NCBI RefSeq assembly: GCF_014212125.1
Contig: NZ_JACJVP010000018.1
Span: forward strand, 1-64,000
DNA: 64,000 bases
Source: Cohnella nanjingensis
GTDB taxonomy: Bacteria; Bacillota; Bacilli; Paenibacillales; Paenibacillaceae
Reading direction: 5' to 3'
Shown: positions 1-7,325 of the stretch, piece by piece
How the letters are laid out: every line of letters starts with the position of its first letter
How positions within the stretch are numbered: the first letter of the stretch is position 1
Translations under genes and position numbers: made by a program
The notes under the pieces: generated by a model
The model's database searches: none
What the model was told of the DNA's origin: nothing
What the model saw: the letters and a program-made list of their open reading frames with translations, nothing else

Positions 1-260
1 TGCATTGGCGGTCGGGGGGCTGGAGCGACAGATGTGCGTATGTAAACTACCTACATTGGCGGTCGGTTGGCTGGGGCGGCGAATGTGCGTATGTAAACTA
101 CCTACATTGGCGGTCGGAGGGCGGAAACGGCGAATGTGCGTATGTAAACTACCTACATTGGCGGATGGCGGGCTGGAGCGGCGAATGTGAGGAAATAATG
201 TACCTACATTGGCGGATGGCGGGCTGGAGCAGCGAATGTGAGGAATTAAACTACCTACAT
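1..260. repeat. 51-bp tandem array, family A
   Basis: The hexamer ctacat recurs at 51, 102, 153, 204 and 255, exactly 51 bases apart. Each of the first three units carries the core atgtaaactacctacat; the last two have drifted upstream of ctacat. The array runs off the left edge of the window. The core differs at one base from the reverse complement of the array at 11762-12052, so this is the same family in opposite orientation. Bases 261-383 hold no gene that I can support. Confidence 0.9.
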
Positions 261-383
261 CAGCGGTCAGAGCGGGCTTAACCCGCGACAGCCACGTACA
301 GCGATGAGGCTGTTTCGCAGGTCATTTTACGACCTTAGGAGACAGCCTCTTCGCGAGTCTTCGCCGCAGCCATTTGCTCGCGT

Positions 384-674
384 TTAGAAGCAGGTGAACA
401 CTTCGATCCGCTGCAGATCGATACCCGTGTACATCCAGAAGAACCCGGTCCAGCGGAAGCCCGCGACCGACGTTCTCCCGACGAATACGGGGTAGAACCA
501 GAAGCCGGTGCCATTCCGCAGCCAAACGTACGTATTGCGGAACAAGCAGCCGCGGATCGCGCCGGGATCGACGGCGAAGGTCGTCGACAGCGGCTTCTGC
601 GGGACGGTTCGGGGCGGCGGGGACGACGGCGCTTGCAGCGCACCCTGCGGTCCTTGAGGCGGCATGAATGCCAT
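384..674 (-). CDS. Small conserved hypothetical protein, 96 aa
   Basis: The protein has a Pro- and Gln-rich N-terminal third (MAFMPPQGPQG...). Its C-terminal half is rich in aromatic residues and contains RNTYVWLRNG, FWFYPVFVGR and FFWMYTGIDL, ending in FTCF. I recall similar short proteins of unknown function in Paenibacillaceae, with the same aromatic block around a conserved Cys-Leu. There is no signal peptide or transmembrane helix. An AAAGGAG ribosome binding site about 8 bases before the ATG supports the start. It lies 45 bp downstream of another small minus-strand gene and the two may be co-transcribed. The function is unknown; a spore-surface role would be a guess from its neighbour only. 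Confidence 0.65.
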   Translation of the reverse strand: MAFMPPQGPQGALQAPSSPPPRTVPQKPLSTTFAVDPGAIRGCLFRNTYVWLRNGTGFWFYPVFVGRTSVAGFRWTGFFWMYTGIDLQRIEVFTCF

Positions 675-719
675 GACGATCAGCTCCTTTCGGATTAGGC
701 GACGCTCGCTTCGCCGGGA

Positions 720-1148
720 TTACACCAGCGTGATGGCGAGCAGGTCGAAGAGAACGAGAGGCAGCACGAACCTGCCCGGTCCGAAGCCGAATCCCGGTCC
801 GAAGCCGGGTCCGAAGCCGTGACCGAATCCGGGGCCAAAGCCGGGTCCGAAGCCGGGTCCGAAGCCGGGTCCGAATCCCGGACCGAAGCCGGGACCGAAG
901 CCCGGGCCCGGGAAGAAGCCGCGGGCGGGCTGCTCGATCTGAACGCTCAGGTAGACGATGCCCCGGTGAACATGCGCCAACGTCCCCTCGAAGACATCCC
1001 CGTCCAGGGTCTCCACCCGCACATGACGGTCGCCGCAGTGGCCGCAGACTGCGTGCAAGTGATCGCGCAGGGACATCAGGGACTGCGCCATGCTCGGGTC
1101 CGCCTTGTATAGCGTGCGGCTCGGTTCGGCCGCGTTGGGCAAGCTCAT
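720..1148 (-). CDS. Protein with LSm-like N-terminus and GFGP-repeat tail
   Basis: The protein has 142 residues. Residues about 20-75 contain a CGHCG motif and a stretch (VRVETLDGDVFEGTL then GIVYLSV) that reads like the beta strands of the small LSm-like domains in some Bacillus sporulation proteins such as YuzF. This is followed by about ten GFGPG units encoded by a 12-bp DNA repeat, and then a hydrophobic C-terminus. The ATG at 1148 is preferred because TTGGAGG sits about 9 bases upstream; an earlier in-frame start at 1163 lacks this. Gly/Pro/Phe-rich tails occur in spore-coat and exosporium proteins, so a sporulation role is plausible but inferred. Repeat number probably varies between strains. 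Confidence 0.65.
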   Translation of the reverse strand: MSLPNAAEPSRTLYKADPSMAQSLMSLRDHLHAVCGHCGDRHVRVETLDGDVFEGTLAHVHRGIVYLSVQIEQPARGFFPGPGFGPGFGPGFGPGFGPGFGPGFGPGFGHGFGPGFGPGFGFGPGRFVLPLVLFDLLAITLV

Positions 1149-1362
1149 CGCTAGTACCTCCAATATGCGAGAATCGAACTAAGCCATCATATGCAGATGC
1201 CCATGGATAGGTGTTCGCCTGGGGCTGCGCGAACGCCGCGTTGCCTTTGCGGCCGATAGCGTATAGAATAGGTTGAGATCTGAATGGGGGTGGAGACATG
1301 AGGACAAGACCGGTCCGAATTCGCGAATCGGCTTTTCCTTTCCGTCCCCCCCTTTCATGGAG

Positions 1363-1397
1363 GCGCTAGAGCATTTATGCTTTAGCGCTTTTTATTT
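1363..1397 (+). terminator. Leader terminator-like hairpin before pyrH
   Basis: Arms gcgctagagca (1363-1373) and tgctttagcgc (1378-1388) pair with one mismatch around a ttta loop and are followed by tttttattt. The hairpin ends only about 14 bases before the GGAGG of the pyrH-like gene. No plus-strand gene precedes it in the window, so it is either an attenuator or the end of a short leader transcript. Confidence 0.6.
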
Positions 1398-1415
1398 GGC
1401 CTGGAGGTGCTAGGG

Positions 1416-2150
1416 ATGACGAAGTACAGGAGAGTCTTGGTCAAATTGAGCGGCGGCGCGGTAGCGGGGGCGAGCGATTCGGGATTCGATCCCGGCCGGC
1501 TCGAGCATATCGCCAGCGAGATTCTGTCCGTGGCGAATCGGGGGCTGGAGGTGTCCGTCGTCATCGGCGGGGGCAATATCTTCCGGGGCAACATGGCGGA
1601 AAGCTGGGGGATCGAGCGGGCGGAAGCGGACAATATCGGGACACTCGCGACCGTGATCAACAGCCTGATGCTGCGGGGCGTCCTGAAGGCCAGGACCGAC
1701 AAGGAAGTGCGCGTCATGACGGCGCTGCCCGTCGCCTCGGTCGCGGAGCCGTACATCCGGCTAAGGGCGGTTCATCATCTGGAGAAAGGCTATATCGTGA
1801 TCTTCGCCGGCGGCAACGGGCAGCCCTACGTGACGACGGATTACCCTTCGGTTCAGCGGGCGATCGAAGTCGGCTGCGACGCGCTGCTGGTCGCCAAGCA
1901 GGGCGTCGACGGCGTCTACAGCGCGGATCCGAAGCTGGACCCGGACGCCCGCAGGTTCAAGACGCTTCACTATAACGACGTCCTGGCCCGGGATCTGAGG
2001 GTGATGGACCAATCCGCGTTTATCCTGGCGAGAGATTACGACCTGCCGATCCACGTCTTCAACTTCGACCGTCCGGGCGCCATGGCCGACATCTGCGACG
2101 GCGGGCTGAACGGTACGTTCATCGGCGGCCGCGCGAAGCTGGACTACTAA
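1416..2150 (+). CDS. pyrH: UMP kinase (uridylate kinase)
   Basis: This is an amino-acid-kinase-fold UMP kinase of 244 residues that phosphorylates UMP to UDP with ATP. Visible motifs in order are VLVKLSGGAVAG near the N-terminus (phosphate binding; PyrH usually has SGE, here SGG), VVIGGGNIFRG, TLATVINSLML, the nucleotide segment QPYVTTDYP, and LLVAKQGVDGVYSADP. The ATG at 1416 has GGAGG 8 bases upstream; a GTG three codons earlier is less likely. Normal pyrH sits in rpsB-tsf-pyrH-frr, but here the gene stands alone between unrelated genes, which suggests a second, diverged copy. The hairpin at 1363-1397 may attenuate it. The family is clear; whether it is the essential UMP kinase of this strain is not. 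Confidence 0.88.
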   Translation: MTKYRRVLVKLSGGAVAGASDSGFDPGRLEHIASEILSVANRGLEVSVVIGGGNIFRGNMAESWGIERAEADNIGTLATVINSLMLRGVLKARTDKEVRVMTALPVASVAEPYIRLRAVHHLEKGYIVIFAGGNGQPYVTTDYPSVQRAIEVGCDALLVAKQGVDGVYSADPKLDPDARRFKTLHYNDVLARDLRVMDQSAFILARDYDLPIHVFNFDRPGAMADICDGGLNGTFIGGRAKLDY

Positions 2151-2154
2151 CCGA

Positions 2155-2191
2155 AAATGAAAAAACCGGCACGCGATCTCTCGCGTGTCGG
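2155..2191 (-). terminator. Rho-independent terminator of the yjcZ-like gene
   Basis: Arms 2166-2176 and 2181-2191 (ccggcacgcga / tcgcgtgtcgg) pair with one mismatch. On the minus strand the hairpin is followed by a run of T residues (A-run at 2159-2165 on plus). It lies directly downstream of the small minus-strand gene at 2215-2313. Confidence 0.75.
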
Positions 2192-2214
2192 TCGACAGGT
2201 GAAGCCTTGCAATC

Positions 2215-2313
2215 TCAATAGAAACCAGCACGAAGGATAATGACAAGCAGGACGAACAGGACCAGAGCGAATGCTGCGCCGCTACCACCATATCCAGAAC
2301 AACTGTAACCCAC
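2215..2313 (-). CDS. YjcZ-family sporulation peptide, 32 aa
   Basis: The 32-residue product begins MGYSCSGYGGSGAAF and continues as a single hydrophobic helix (ALVLFVLLVIIL) ending RAGFY. This Gly/Tyr start plus FALxxVLFxLLxII helix is the hallmark of YjcZ/YqfT-type small membrane peptides, which occur in many copies in spore formers. The GTG at 2313 is chosen because GGTGGTGAT lies a few bases upstream and gives the MGY start typical of the family. A terminator follows directly. The peptide is expected in the forespore or mother-cell membrane during sporulation; its biochemical role is unknown in the family. Confidence 0.8.
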   Translation of the reverse strand: MGYSCSGYGGSGAAFALVLFVLLVIILRAGFY

Positions 2314-2414
2314 TGCAATCACCACCCGATGCTTATTGTGAGATCGATTACGATGTCACTTCGTCAATATATGCGCGGGTAGCTGTTCGGTAAGTGCACC
2401 AGCCTATCCGCGAA

Positions 2415-2516
2415 TCAAGATTCGGCGCGCCGCAGGCAGCACTGCTCCAGGTACGCAGCGAAGCTCGCCCGGTTCGTCCGAACATGCCGGTTGGAGCCTT
2501 CCAGCTTGCTCATCAT
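2415..2516 (-). CDS. Possible 33-aa small protein
   Basis: The ORF starts with a double ATG preceded by a strong AAGGAAGGAAG site and encodes MMSKLEGSNRHVR, an aromatic stretch SFAAYLEQCC and LRRAES. It has no recognised family. The good ribosome binding site is the main support. It could equally be the truncated end of a larger gene, since the neighbouring sequence at 2616-2816 is gene debris. I cannot assign a function. Confidence 0.4.
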   Translation of the reverse strand: MMSKLEGSNRHVRTNRASFAAYLEQCCLRRAES

Positions 2517-2937
2517 GATGCTTCCTTCCTTTGAGGCGAGGGTGAATCCGGCCAGCGCTTCGACATCCAGATCGTCCTTGAACTCCCCGCGCAGGGCAAG
2601 CGGAACGGCTATCTCTTGATGTGCCACCAGGCCGGCGGGATCGTCGGCGCGCTGGTCGGGGGCATCGCCTTCGACGCCTTCGGCAGCTACCAGCTGCTGA
2701 TCGCCTTGGACCTGGCGATGTGCGCGGCGGCGGCCGGCGGCTATCTCTGGCTGCAGGCGCGGGCGAGCTTCGCCACGGGGGCGCGACCGGTTCAGGCGCC
2801 AGGGCATACCGGCTAGGCGGACGACGCGTCTGCGGGGCATCGCCGGCCGGATGGCCGGAGGTCCGGTCTCGCGGCTTTCTCGCTGCCGGTCTCGGAGTTC
2901 CGGCTCCCGGTCTCGCGGCGTTCCGACCGAACGCCGG
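2517..2937. other. Gene-poor stretch with decayed coding sequence
   Basis: Between the small ORF and the APH-family gene there is no intact gene with a ribosome binding site. The one recognisable element is the transporter-like fragment at 2616-2816. The G+C-rich remainder (2817-2937) holds alternating gg/cc words such as ggtctcgcgg and ccggtctc without clear structure. Confidence 0.5.
2616..2816 (+). pseudogene. C-terminal remnant of an MFS transporter (probable)
   Basis: The frame reads GGIVGALVGGIAFDAFGSYQ, then LLIALDLAMCAAAAGGYLWL, then a short charged tail. This matches the usual last two helices of major facilitator permeases, where a Gly-rich helix leads into a D-x-x-G-S-Y loop and a final hydrophobic helix. 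No ribosome binding site precedes the in-frame ATGs and no upstream sequence in this frame supplies the other ten helices. I read it as a truncated relic. The assignment rests on this short motif alone. Confidence 0.4.
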
Positions 2938-3861
2938 TCAGCCTCCCCGGGCGAGCAGCCCGCGTTTCACCAGCTCGTAACCCTCTCTGTGGTTCTGCTT
3001 CGCGTAGAACCGGAGGCCGTCGAGCCCCTTGAAGAGCAGGGCGCACCGCAGCCGTTCGCCGAGCTTCGGGATGTCGCGCCCTTCTCGCGCCCAAGCTTCG
3101 CGCACCCGCTCGGGGAACCGCAGCTGCGGATGCCAGAGCTGCTGCGTCGCCAGGTCGAAGACGAAGTCGCCGTACATCGCCATCTCCCAGTCCACGATGC
3201 CCGTCACCGCCGGCCCGTCGGCGAGCATGTTCCCCAGATGGAAGTCCCCGTGCACGAGATAGCGCTCCGCAGGCGAATGCCGGACGAGATCCATCATCTC
3301 GCCGTAGAGCTCCTCGTAGAGGCCGCGCTCCAGGAAGCTGTCCGCGAAGAGCGCGTGCCAGTCCCGCCAGAATCCGGTCTGCTCCTCCTGGAAGAAGGAA
3401 GCGAGGAAGTCCGCCCAGCTCGCGTGCGAGCCGTCGCCCGTCGGTCCGATCCAGCCGTAGCCGCACGTCCCGGCGATCCGGATCAGGTTCATTGTCGCGA
3501 ACCGTTCGACGAGATCGGGCATCGCCCGCTGCTGCTCCGCTTCCGGACAGCGCGCGATCGATTGCCCCGCCGCCTGCTCGGCAATGGAATAGTACAGCGC
3601 GCCGGCCCTGCCGGCGTCCACGATCTTCGGGATCGGGACGCCCGCGGGGCTGAGCGCGTCATACAGGAACTTCTCCTTCTCCGCGCGTTCCCCGTCGCCG
3701 CTGAAGTGAACGACATAGCCGCTCGCCCCGTCGAGGAAGCGGTACACCCTGCACAATTCCCCTTGATCGATCGGCTGTACGTCGGACACCTGTCCGGACC
3801 AAGCGCCGCGCAGGAAGGCTTCGGCCTCGCGAATGTCCATTTCCGGCTTGAACGACTGCAT
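2938..3861 (-). CDS. APH-family small-molecule kinase (aminoglycoside phosphotransferase fold)
   Basis: The 307-residue protein shows the bilobal APH fold. The N-terminal lobe includes an EKEKFLYDAL helix. The catalytic loop HGDFHLGNML carries the catalytic Asp and metal-binding Asn, and VDWEMAMYGDFVFDLA is the DFG-equivalent segment. Such enzymes transfer the ATP gamma-phosphate to hydroxyls of antibiotics or metabolites. The loop resembles hygromycin/macrolide kinase relatives, but the substrate cannot be told from sequence. AGGAG lies about 10 bases before the ATG. The gene is divergent from the operon starting at 4074 and has no resistance-gene neighbours or mobile element, so chromosomal housekeeping or intrinsic resistance are both possible. 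Confidence 0.8.
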   Translation of the reverse strand: MQSFKPEMDIREAEAFLRGAWSGQVSDVQPIDQGELCRVYRFLDGASGYVVHFSGDGERAEKEKFLYDALSPAGVPIPKIVDAGRAGALYYSIAEQAAGQSIARCPEAEQQRAMPDLVERFATMNLIRIAGTCGYGWIGPTGDGSHASWADFLASFFQEEQTGFWRDWHALFADSFLERGLYEELYGEMMDLVRHSPAERYLVHGDFHLGNMLADGPAVTGIVDWEMAMYGDFVFDLATQQLWHPQLRFPERVREAWAREGRDIPKLGERLRCALLFKGLDGLRFYAKQNHREGYELVKRGLLARGG

Positions 3862-3987
3862 CTTCGGCGCTCTCCTTTCTGCAACCCTTATCTACCTTAT
3901 CCTATCCTTCTCGAGGCGAGAGAGGTAGCCCCAGAATACTTTACACACATTTATTACTTCAAAGACATCGTTCTAACATTCGGGCCA

Positions 3988-4049
3988 TACAATGGAACTG
4001 TGATATGGGATCGTTCCCATAGGTGACTTTCGCCTAAGGGACCGTTCCC
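3988..4049 (+). promoter_or_regulatory. Operator pair for a LacI-type repressor, with possible -10
   Basis: Two near-palindromes with a central CG lie upstream of the operon: atgggatcgttcccat (4005-4020) and gggaccgttccc (4038-4049). Their centres are 31 bases apart, close to three helical turns. Half-sites GGGA/TCCC around a CG step are typical of LacI-family operators, and a LacI-type gene lies in the operon at 6303-7304. A possible -10 box, tacaat (3988-3993), sits just upstream, so a bound repressor would cover the start of transcription. The -35 is not clear. Confidence 0.6.
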
Positions 4050-4073
4050 ACACGGGAGGAGGCATGCCACGTC

Positions 4074-4541
4074 ATGCGCATGGAGATTATGGGCGAAGCC
4101 GGGCCCGACGACGCCCGGACGCATCGCCGTTATCCGTTCGAGCTCCGGGAACCGAGCGACGGCCTTCATATCCGCTTCGCCTATTCGCCGAAGACGCTGG
4201 AGGACAGGGAGGAATCGCGCCTGCTCATGGAGCGGAGCATCGCGCTCTACGTCGCGCCGGATCAGCAGGCGCGGGCGCTCGAGAATGTCGACCGGTATTA
4301 TCCGCTGAAGAATCTGATCACGATCTCGGTAGATGACGGCCGCGGATACCGGGGCGCCTGTCATCGCCATGACGCGGAACAGCGGCTGTTCCTCTCCGAA
4401 GAGGAGGCGTCTCCGGGATTGACGAGAGGTCCGGTCGAGCCGGGCCGCTGGTGCGTCACCTTGAGCCTGCATGCCATCGTGACGGCATCCTGCTCCTATC
4501 GGCTGGAAGTCTGGACGGCAGAGGAGGGCGAGAACCGATGA
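4074..4541 (+). CDS. Beta-sandwich partner of a CehA/McbA-type PHP hydrolase
   Basis: The 155-residue protein has no signal peptide or membrane helix. Its pattern is RYPFELREPSDGLHIRFAYS, then PLKNLITISVDDGRGYRG, HRHDAEQ, LTRGPVEPGRW and a final alternating stretch ending YRLEVW. In many PHP-family metallohydrolases of the CehA/McbA type I recall the same series of motifs as an N-terminal beta-sandwich domain fused to the hydrolase. Here it is a separate polypeptide whose stop codon overlaps the start of the PHP gene (ATGA at 4538), so the two are translationally coupled and probably form one complex. GGAGGAGG is about 11 bases upstream of the ATG; an ATG two codons later is possible. The first gene behind the LacI-type operators. 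Confidence 0.65.
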   Translation: MRMEIMGEAGPDDARTHRRYPFELREPSDGLHIRFAYSPKTLEDREESRLLMERSIALYVAPDQQARALENVDRYYPLKNLITISVDDGRGYRGACHRHDAEQRLFLSEEEASPGLTRGPVEPGRWCVTLSLHAIVTASCSYRLEVWTAEEGENR

Positions 4542-5560
4542 GATGGATCGCCTGCGAGCTTCATACGCACACCGCGCACAGCGACGGACGGCAGAGCCTG
4601 CCCGAGCTGGCGGCCGGCGCGGCCGCCCTCGGATTCGAATGCATCGCGCTCACCGACCACAATACGATGTCCGGCTTGGCGCAGCGCGAGGAGGTCGAGC
4701 GGGAGACGGGGATCCGCATCCTCCCCGGCATGGAGTGGACGACATTCTACGGGCACATGGTCACGATCGGCGCGCGCGCGTTCGTCGATTGGCGCGAGGC
4801 GCATCCGCAGCGCATCACGGAGGGCGCGGCGGAGGTGCATCGGCACGGGGGCGTCGCGGGACTCGCGCACCCTTATCGGATCGGCAGTCCGGCGTGCACC
4901 GGCTGCTACTGGGAATACGAGATCGCGGACTGGAGCGATCTGGACTATATCGAAGTCTGGTCGGGCACGTGGGCGCCGATCAAGACCGACAATCTGCGGG
5001 CCTACGCCCTCTGGACGGAGCGGCTGAACGCGGGAACGCGCATCGCCGCCACCTCCGGACGCGACTGGCACGCGCAGGAGGAGACCGACGAGCCGCTGTC
5101 CGTGACCTATCTCGGCCTGGAAGACGAGCGAACGCCGTTCGAGGACGAAGCGGTACGAGCGCTGCGCCGGGGCCGCGTCTCGGTGACGATCGGCCCGCTC
5201 CTCACGCTGGAGGCGTCGCAGGGCGGGCGGACGTACGGCATCGGAGACGTCTTAGTCCGCAGTGCGGAAGAGACGGGCGAGCCGATCGAGGTCGGCGTGT
5301 CCTTGCAGTTCTCCGCGCGGGAGGGCCGCTGGTCGCTGCCGCCGCAGACGTTCAGCCTGCGCCTCGTGGGCGACGGGGGCATCCTGGCGGAGCGGGCCGT
5401 CGATGCGGTCGACGGCGGCTATCGTCTGGAGACCCCGGCCGGCGGGACGACCTGGCTCCGGGCGGAGCTGTGGGGCGTCGTCCGGGGCGCAAGGGCGCTG
5501 ATCGCCTTCACGAATGCCATCTATTACGAAACGGGCGAGAAGGGAGCGCGGACGCCATGA
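4538..5560 (+). CDS. PHP-domain metallohydrolase, CehA/McbA type
   Basis: The PHP (polymerase and histidinol phosphatase) fold is shown by four metal-binding motifs: HTHTAHSDG near residue 9, TDHNTMSG, LPGMEWTT and GLAHPYR, plus SGRDWHAQ in the C-terminal half. These give the trinuclear metal site used for phosphoester or carbamate hydrolysis. Length is 340 residues, and the last about 110 form a beta-rich tail. The ATG at 4538 overlaps the preceding stop codon. The product acts in the cytoplasm, having no signal peptide. Its neighbours, a glycerophosphodiesterase and an importer, suggest that it removes phosphate from an imported phosphodiester or phosphomonoester. The exact substrate is unknown. 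Confidence 0.8.
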   Translation: MRWIACELHTHTAHSDGRQSLPELAAGAAALGFECIALTDHNTMSGLAQREEVERETGIRILPGMEWTTFYGHMVTIGARAFVDWREAHPQRITEGAAEVHRHGGVAGLAHPYRIGSPACTGCYWEYEIADWSDLDYIEVWSGTWAPIKTDNLRAYALWTERLNAGTRIAATSGRDWHAQEETDEPLSVTYLGLEDERTPFEDEAVRALRRGRVSVTIGPLLTLEASQGGRTYGIGDVLVRSAEETGEPIEVGVSLQFSAREGRWSLPPQTFSLRLVGDGGILAERAVDAVDGGYRLETPAGGTTWLRAELWGVVRGARALIAFTNAIYYETGEKGARTP

Positions 5561-6306
5561 ACGACTTTCCGCTGATCACGGCGCACACGGGCTGCATGGG
5601 GACGCTCGACAATTCGCTCCTGTCCGCGCGGACCGCGCTCGCGCTCGGCGCGGACATCGTCGAGGACGATATTCGCGCGACCCGGGACGGGGCGCTCGTG
5701 CTGAGCCATGACGACCGCGTTCCGCTGGCGGACGGCAGGGACGGGAGCGTCTCGAGTTTGACGCTCGCGGAGCTGAACGACGGGGCCGCCGAGCCGCTCG
5801 TCCCGCTAGAGCCGGTCCTCGGGATGGTGCGGGACGCCGGCCGCCGGATGAATCTGGACCTGAAGGACGATGCCTGCCTCGAACCGGTCGCCCGGCTGAT
5901 CGGCCGGCTGGAGATGACGGACCGCGTCTTCCTGTCCGGCTGCGGTTACGGCCGGGCGCTCGCCGCGGCGCGGATCGTCCCGCACCTTCGCAAGCTGCTG
6001 AATGTCGACGTGCAGCCGTTCCTGTCCGCGATCGGCGTGGAGGCGGGGCTGCATGCGGCGGCGGAAGCCTGCGAGCAGGCGCTGTCGGCGGGCTGCTTCG
6101 GCCTGAACGTCCCGTATCCGCTCGCCCGGGAGGAACTGATCGCCCTGGCCGCCGAGAAGGGGTTGGACGTCTACGTCTGGACCGTGAACGACACGGAGGG
6201 CATGCGGCGCTGCGTCGATCTGGGCGTGCGGTCGATCACGACCCGCAACGTGGAAGCGCTGGTCCGCCTGCGCGCGGACCGGGCGCGCCCGGAGGCCGGC
6301 GAATGA
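5557..6306 (+). CDS. Glycerophosphodiester phosphodiesterase family protein
   Basis: The 249-residue TIM-barrel protein has the GDPD landmarks: an N-terminal ITAHTGCMGTLDNSL (the usual HRG...PENT, with Thr in place of the first Arg), then IVEDDIRATRDGALVLSHDD carrying the metal-binding acidic residues and second catalytic His, then MNLDLKDD, and a C-terminal VYVWTVND. The family hydrolyses glycerophosphodiesters to glycerol-3-phosphate and an alcohol. The Arg-to-Thr change occurs in some subfamilies in my recollection, so altered specificity is likely. There is no signal peptide, so it works on imported substrate. The start overlaps the PHP stop codon by four bases and its own stop overlaps the next start, which marks tight co-translation. 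Confidence 0.8.
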   Translation: MNDFPLITAHTGCMGTLDNSLLSARTALALGADIVEDDIRATRDGALVLSHDDRVPLADGRDGSVSSLTLAELNDGAAEPLVPLEPVLGMVRDAGRRMNLDLKDDACLEPVARLIGRLEMTDRVFLSGCGYGRALAAARIVPHLRKLLNVDVQPFLSAIGVEAGLHAAAEACEQALSAGCFGLNVPYPLAREELIALAAEKGLDVYVWTVNDTEGMRRCVDLGVRSITTRNVEALVRLRADRARPEAGE

Positions 6307-7304
6307 GCCACAACATCAAGGAGATCGCCCTGCTCGCGGGCGTCTCCAAATCGACCGCCTCCCGGGTCATCTCGGGCAAGGGCTATGCGAGCGCCGAAGT
6401 GCGGGAGCGCGTGCTGAGCGTCGTGGAGCGCCTGCAGTACAAGCCGAACGCCGTTGCGAGAGCTATGGTCGCGAAGCGGACCCACGATATCGGCGTCATC
6501 GTCTTCCGCGACCGGCAGCCGATCGTCTCCCATCCGCTGTATGGCAAGCTCATCGACGCGATCCTGATGGCCGCCGAAGCCCGGGGCTACTCCGTCTTCC
6601 TGAAGACGGACCAGGAGATGTCGCTGCGCTCGACGGACTACATGCTGGAGCGGCGGGTCGACGGGCTGATCCTGATCAGCCGGCTGCGGAAGAACGTCAT
6701 CGACTACGTGAAGAAGTTCAACCTGCCGTACTTGATGGTCAACGGCTCGACGGACGACCCGGACGTCATCCACCTTGTCAGCAACGACGAGGAGGGCGGC
6801 GAGCGGGCGGCGGCTTACTTGCACGGACGCGGGCACCGCAAGTTTTTCGTGATTGCAGGCCCGCAGGAGCACCGCAGCCACAATCTCCGCTTGACGGGCT
6901 TTCGCAGAGGCTTGGACAGGTTCGGACAGATCGAGGCGGCAGAGGTCGTGTATTCGTCGGAGTCGGATTTCGAATACGGCTCGCGGTTGATGTCGGCCCA
7001 TTGGGAGGCGTTCGCGCGCGGGGGCTACACGGCCCTGTTCACGACGAACGACATGCTCGCGCTCGGCGCGATGAAGGTGCTGCAGGCGCGGGCGGTGGCC
7101 GTGCCGGGACAGGTAGCCGTGATGGGCTTCGACAACGTCGCCTACGCCGGGATGCATACGCCGTCCTTGACGACGGTCCGGGTGGATACGGACAGCATGG
7201 GCCGGGACGCCGTGGACATGCTGGACCGCCTCATCCGCCAGGAGGAAGACCTGCCCAAGCTGATCGAATACGCAAGCGAATTGATCGTACGAGAGTCCAC
7301 CTGA
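6303..7304 (+). CDS. LacI-family transcriptional regulator
   Basis: The 333-residue protein has the N-terminal LacI helix-turn-helix (IKEIALLAGVSKSTASRVIS, residues about 5-24), a hinge helix with RLQYKPNAVARAM, and the periplasmic-binding-protein-like effector core ending in FTTNDMLALGAM, VMGFDNVAYAGM and PSLTTVRVD. It most likely senses the substrate or product of the operon and represses at the two operators at 4005-4049. The ATG overlaps the preceding stop codon. A regulator in the middle of the operon would make it autoregulated. The effector could be a sugar phosphate or glycerophosphodiester; this is inference from the neighbours. Confidence 0.9.
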   Translation: MSHNIKEIALLAGVSKSTASRVISGKGYASAEVRERVLSVVERLQYKPNAVARAMVAKRTHDIGVIVFRDRQPIVSHPLYGKLIDAILMAAEARGYSVFLKTDQEMSLRSTDYMLERRVDGLILISRLRKNVIDYVKKFNLPYLMVNGSTDDPDVIHLVSNDEEGGERAAAYLHGRGHRKFFVIAGPQEHRSHNLRLTGFRRGLDRFGQIEAAEVVYSSESDFEYGSRLMSAHWEAFARGGYTALFTTNDMLALGAMKVLQARAVAVPGQVAVMGFDNVAYAGMHTPSLTTVRVDTDSMGRDAVDMLDRLIRQEEDLPKLIEYASELIVREST

Positions 7305-7325
7305 CTGGAGAGGAGATGCTGTATC

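Noticed and set aside
1..260. CRISPR array
   Set aside because: Whole units repeat, without unique spacers between identical repeats, and no cas genes are present.
1363..1397. PyrR-type attenuation site before pyrH
   Set aside because: The PyrR-binding loop sequence is not seen in the leader; only a generic terminator-like hairpin is supported.
2938..3861. Acquired aminoglycoside resistance gene
   Set aside because: Family motifs alone do not show the substrate; no mobile element or other resistance gene is adjacent.
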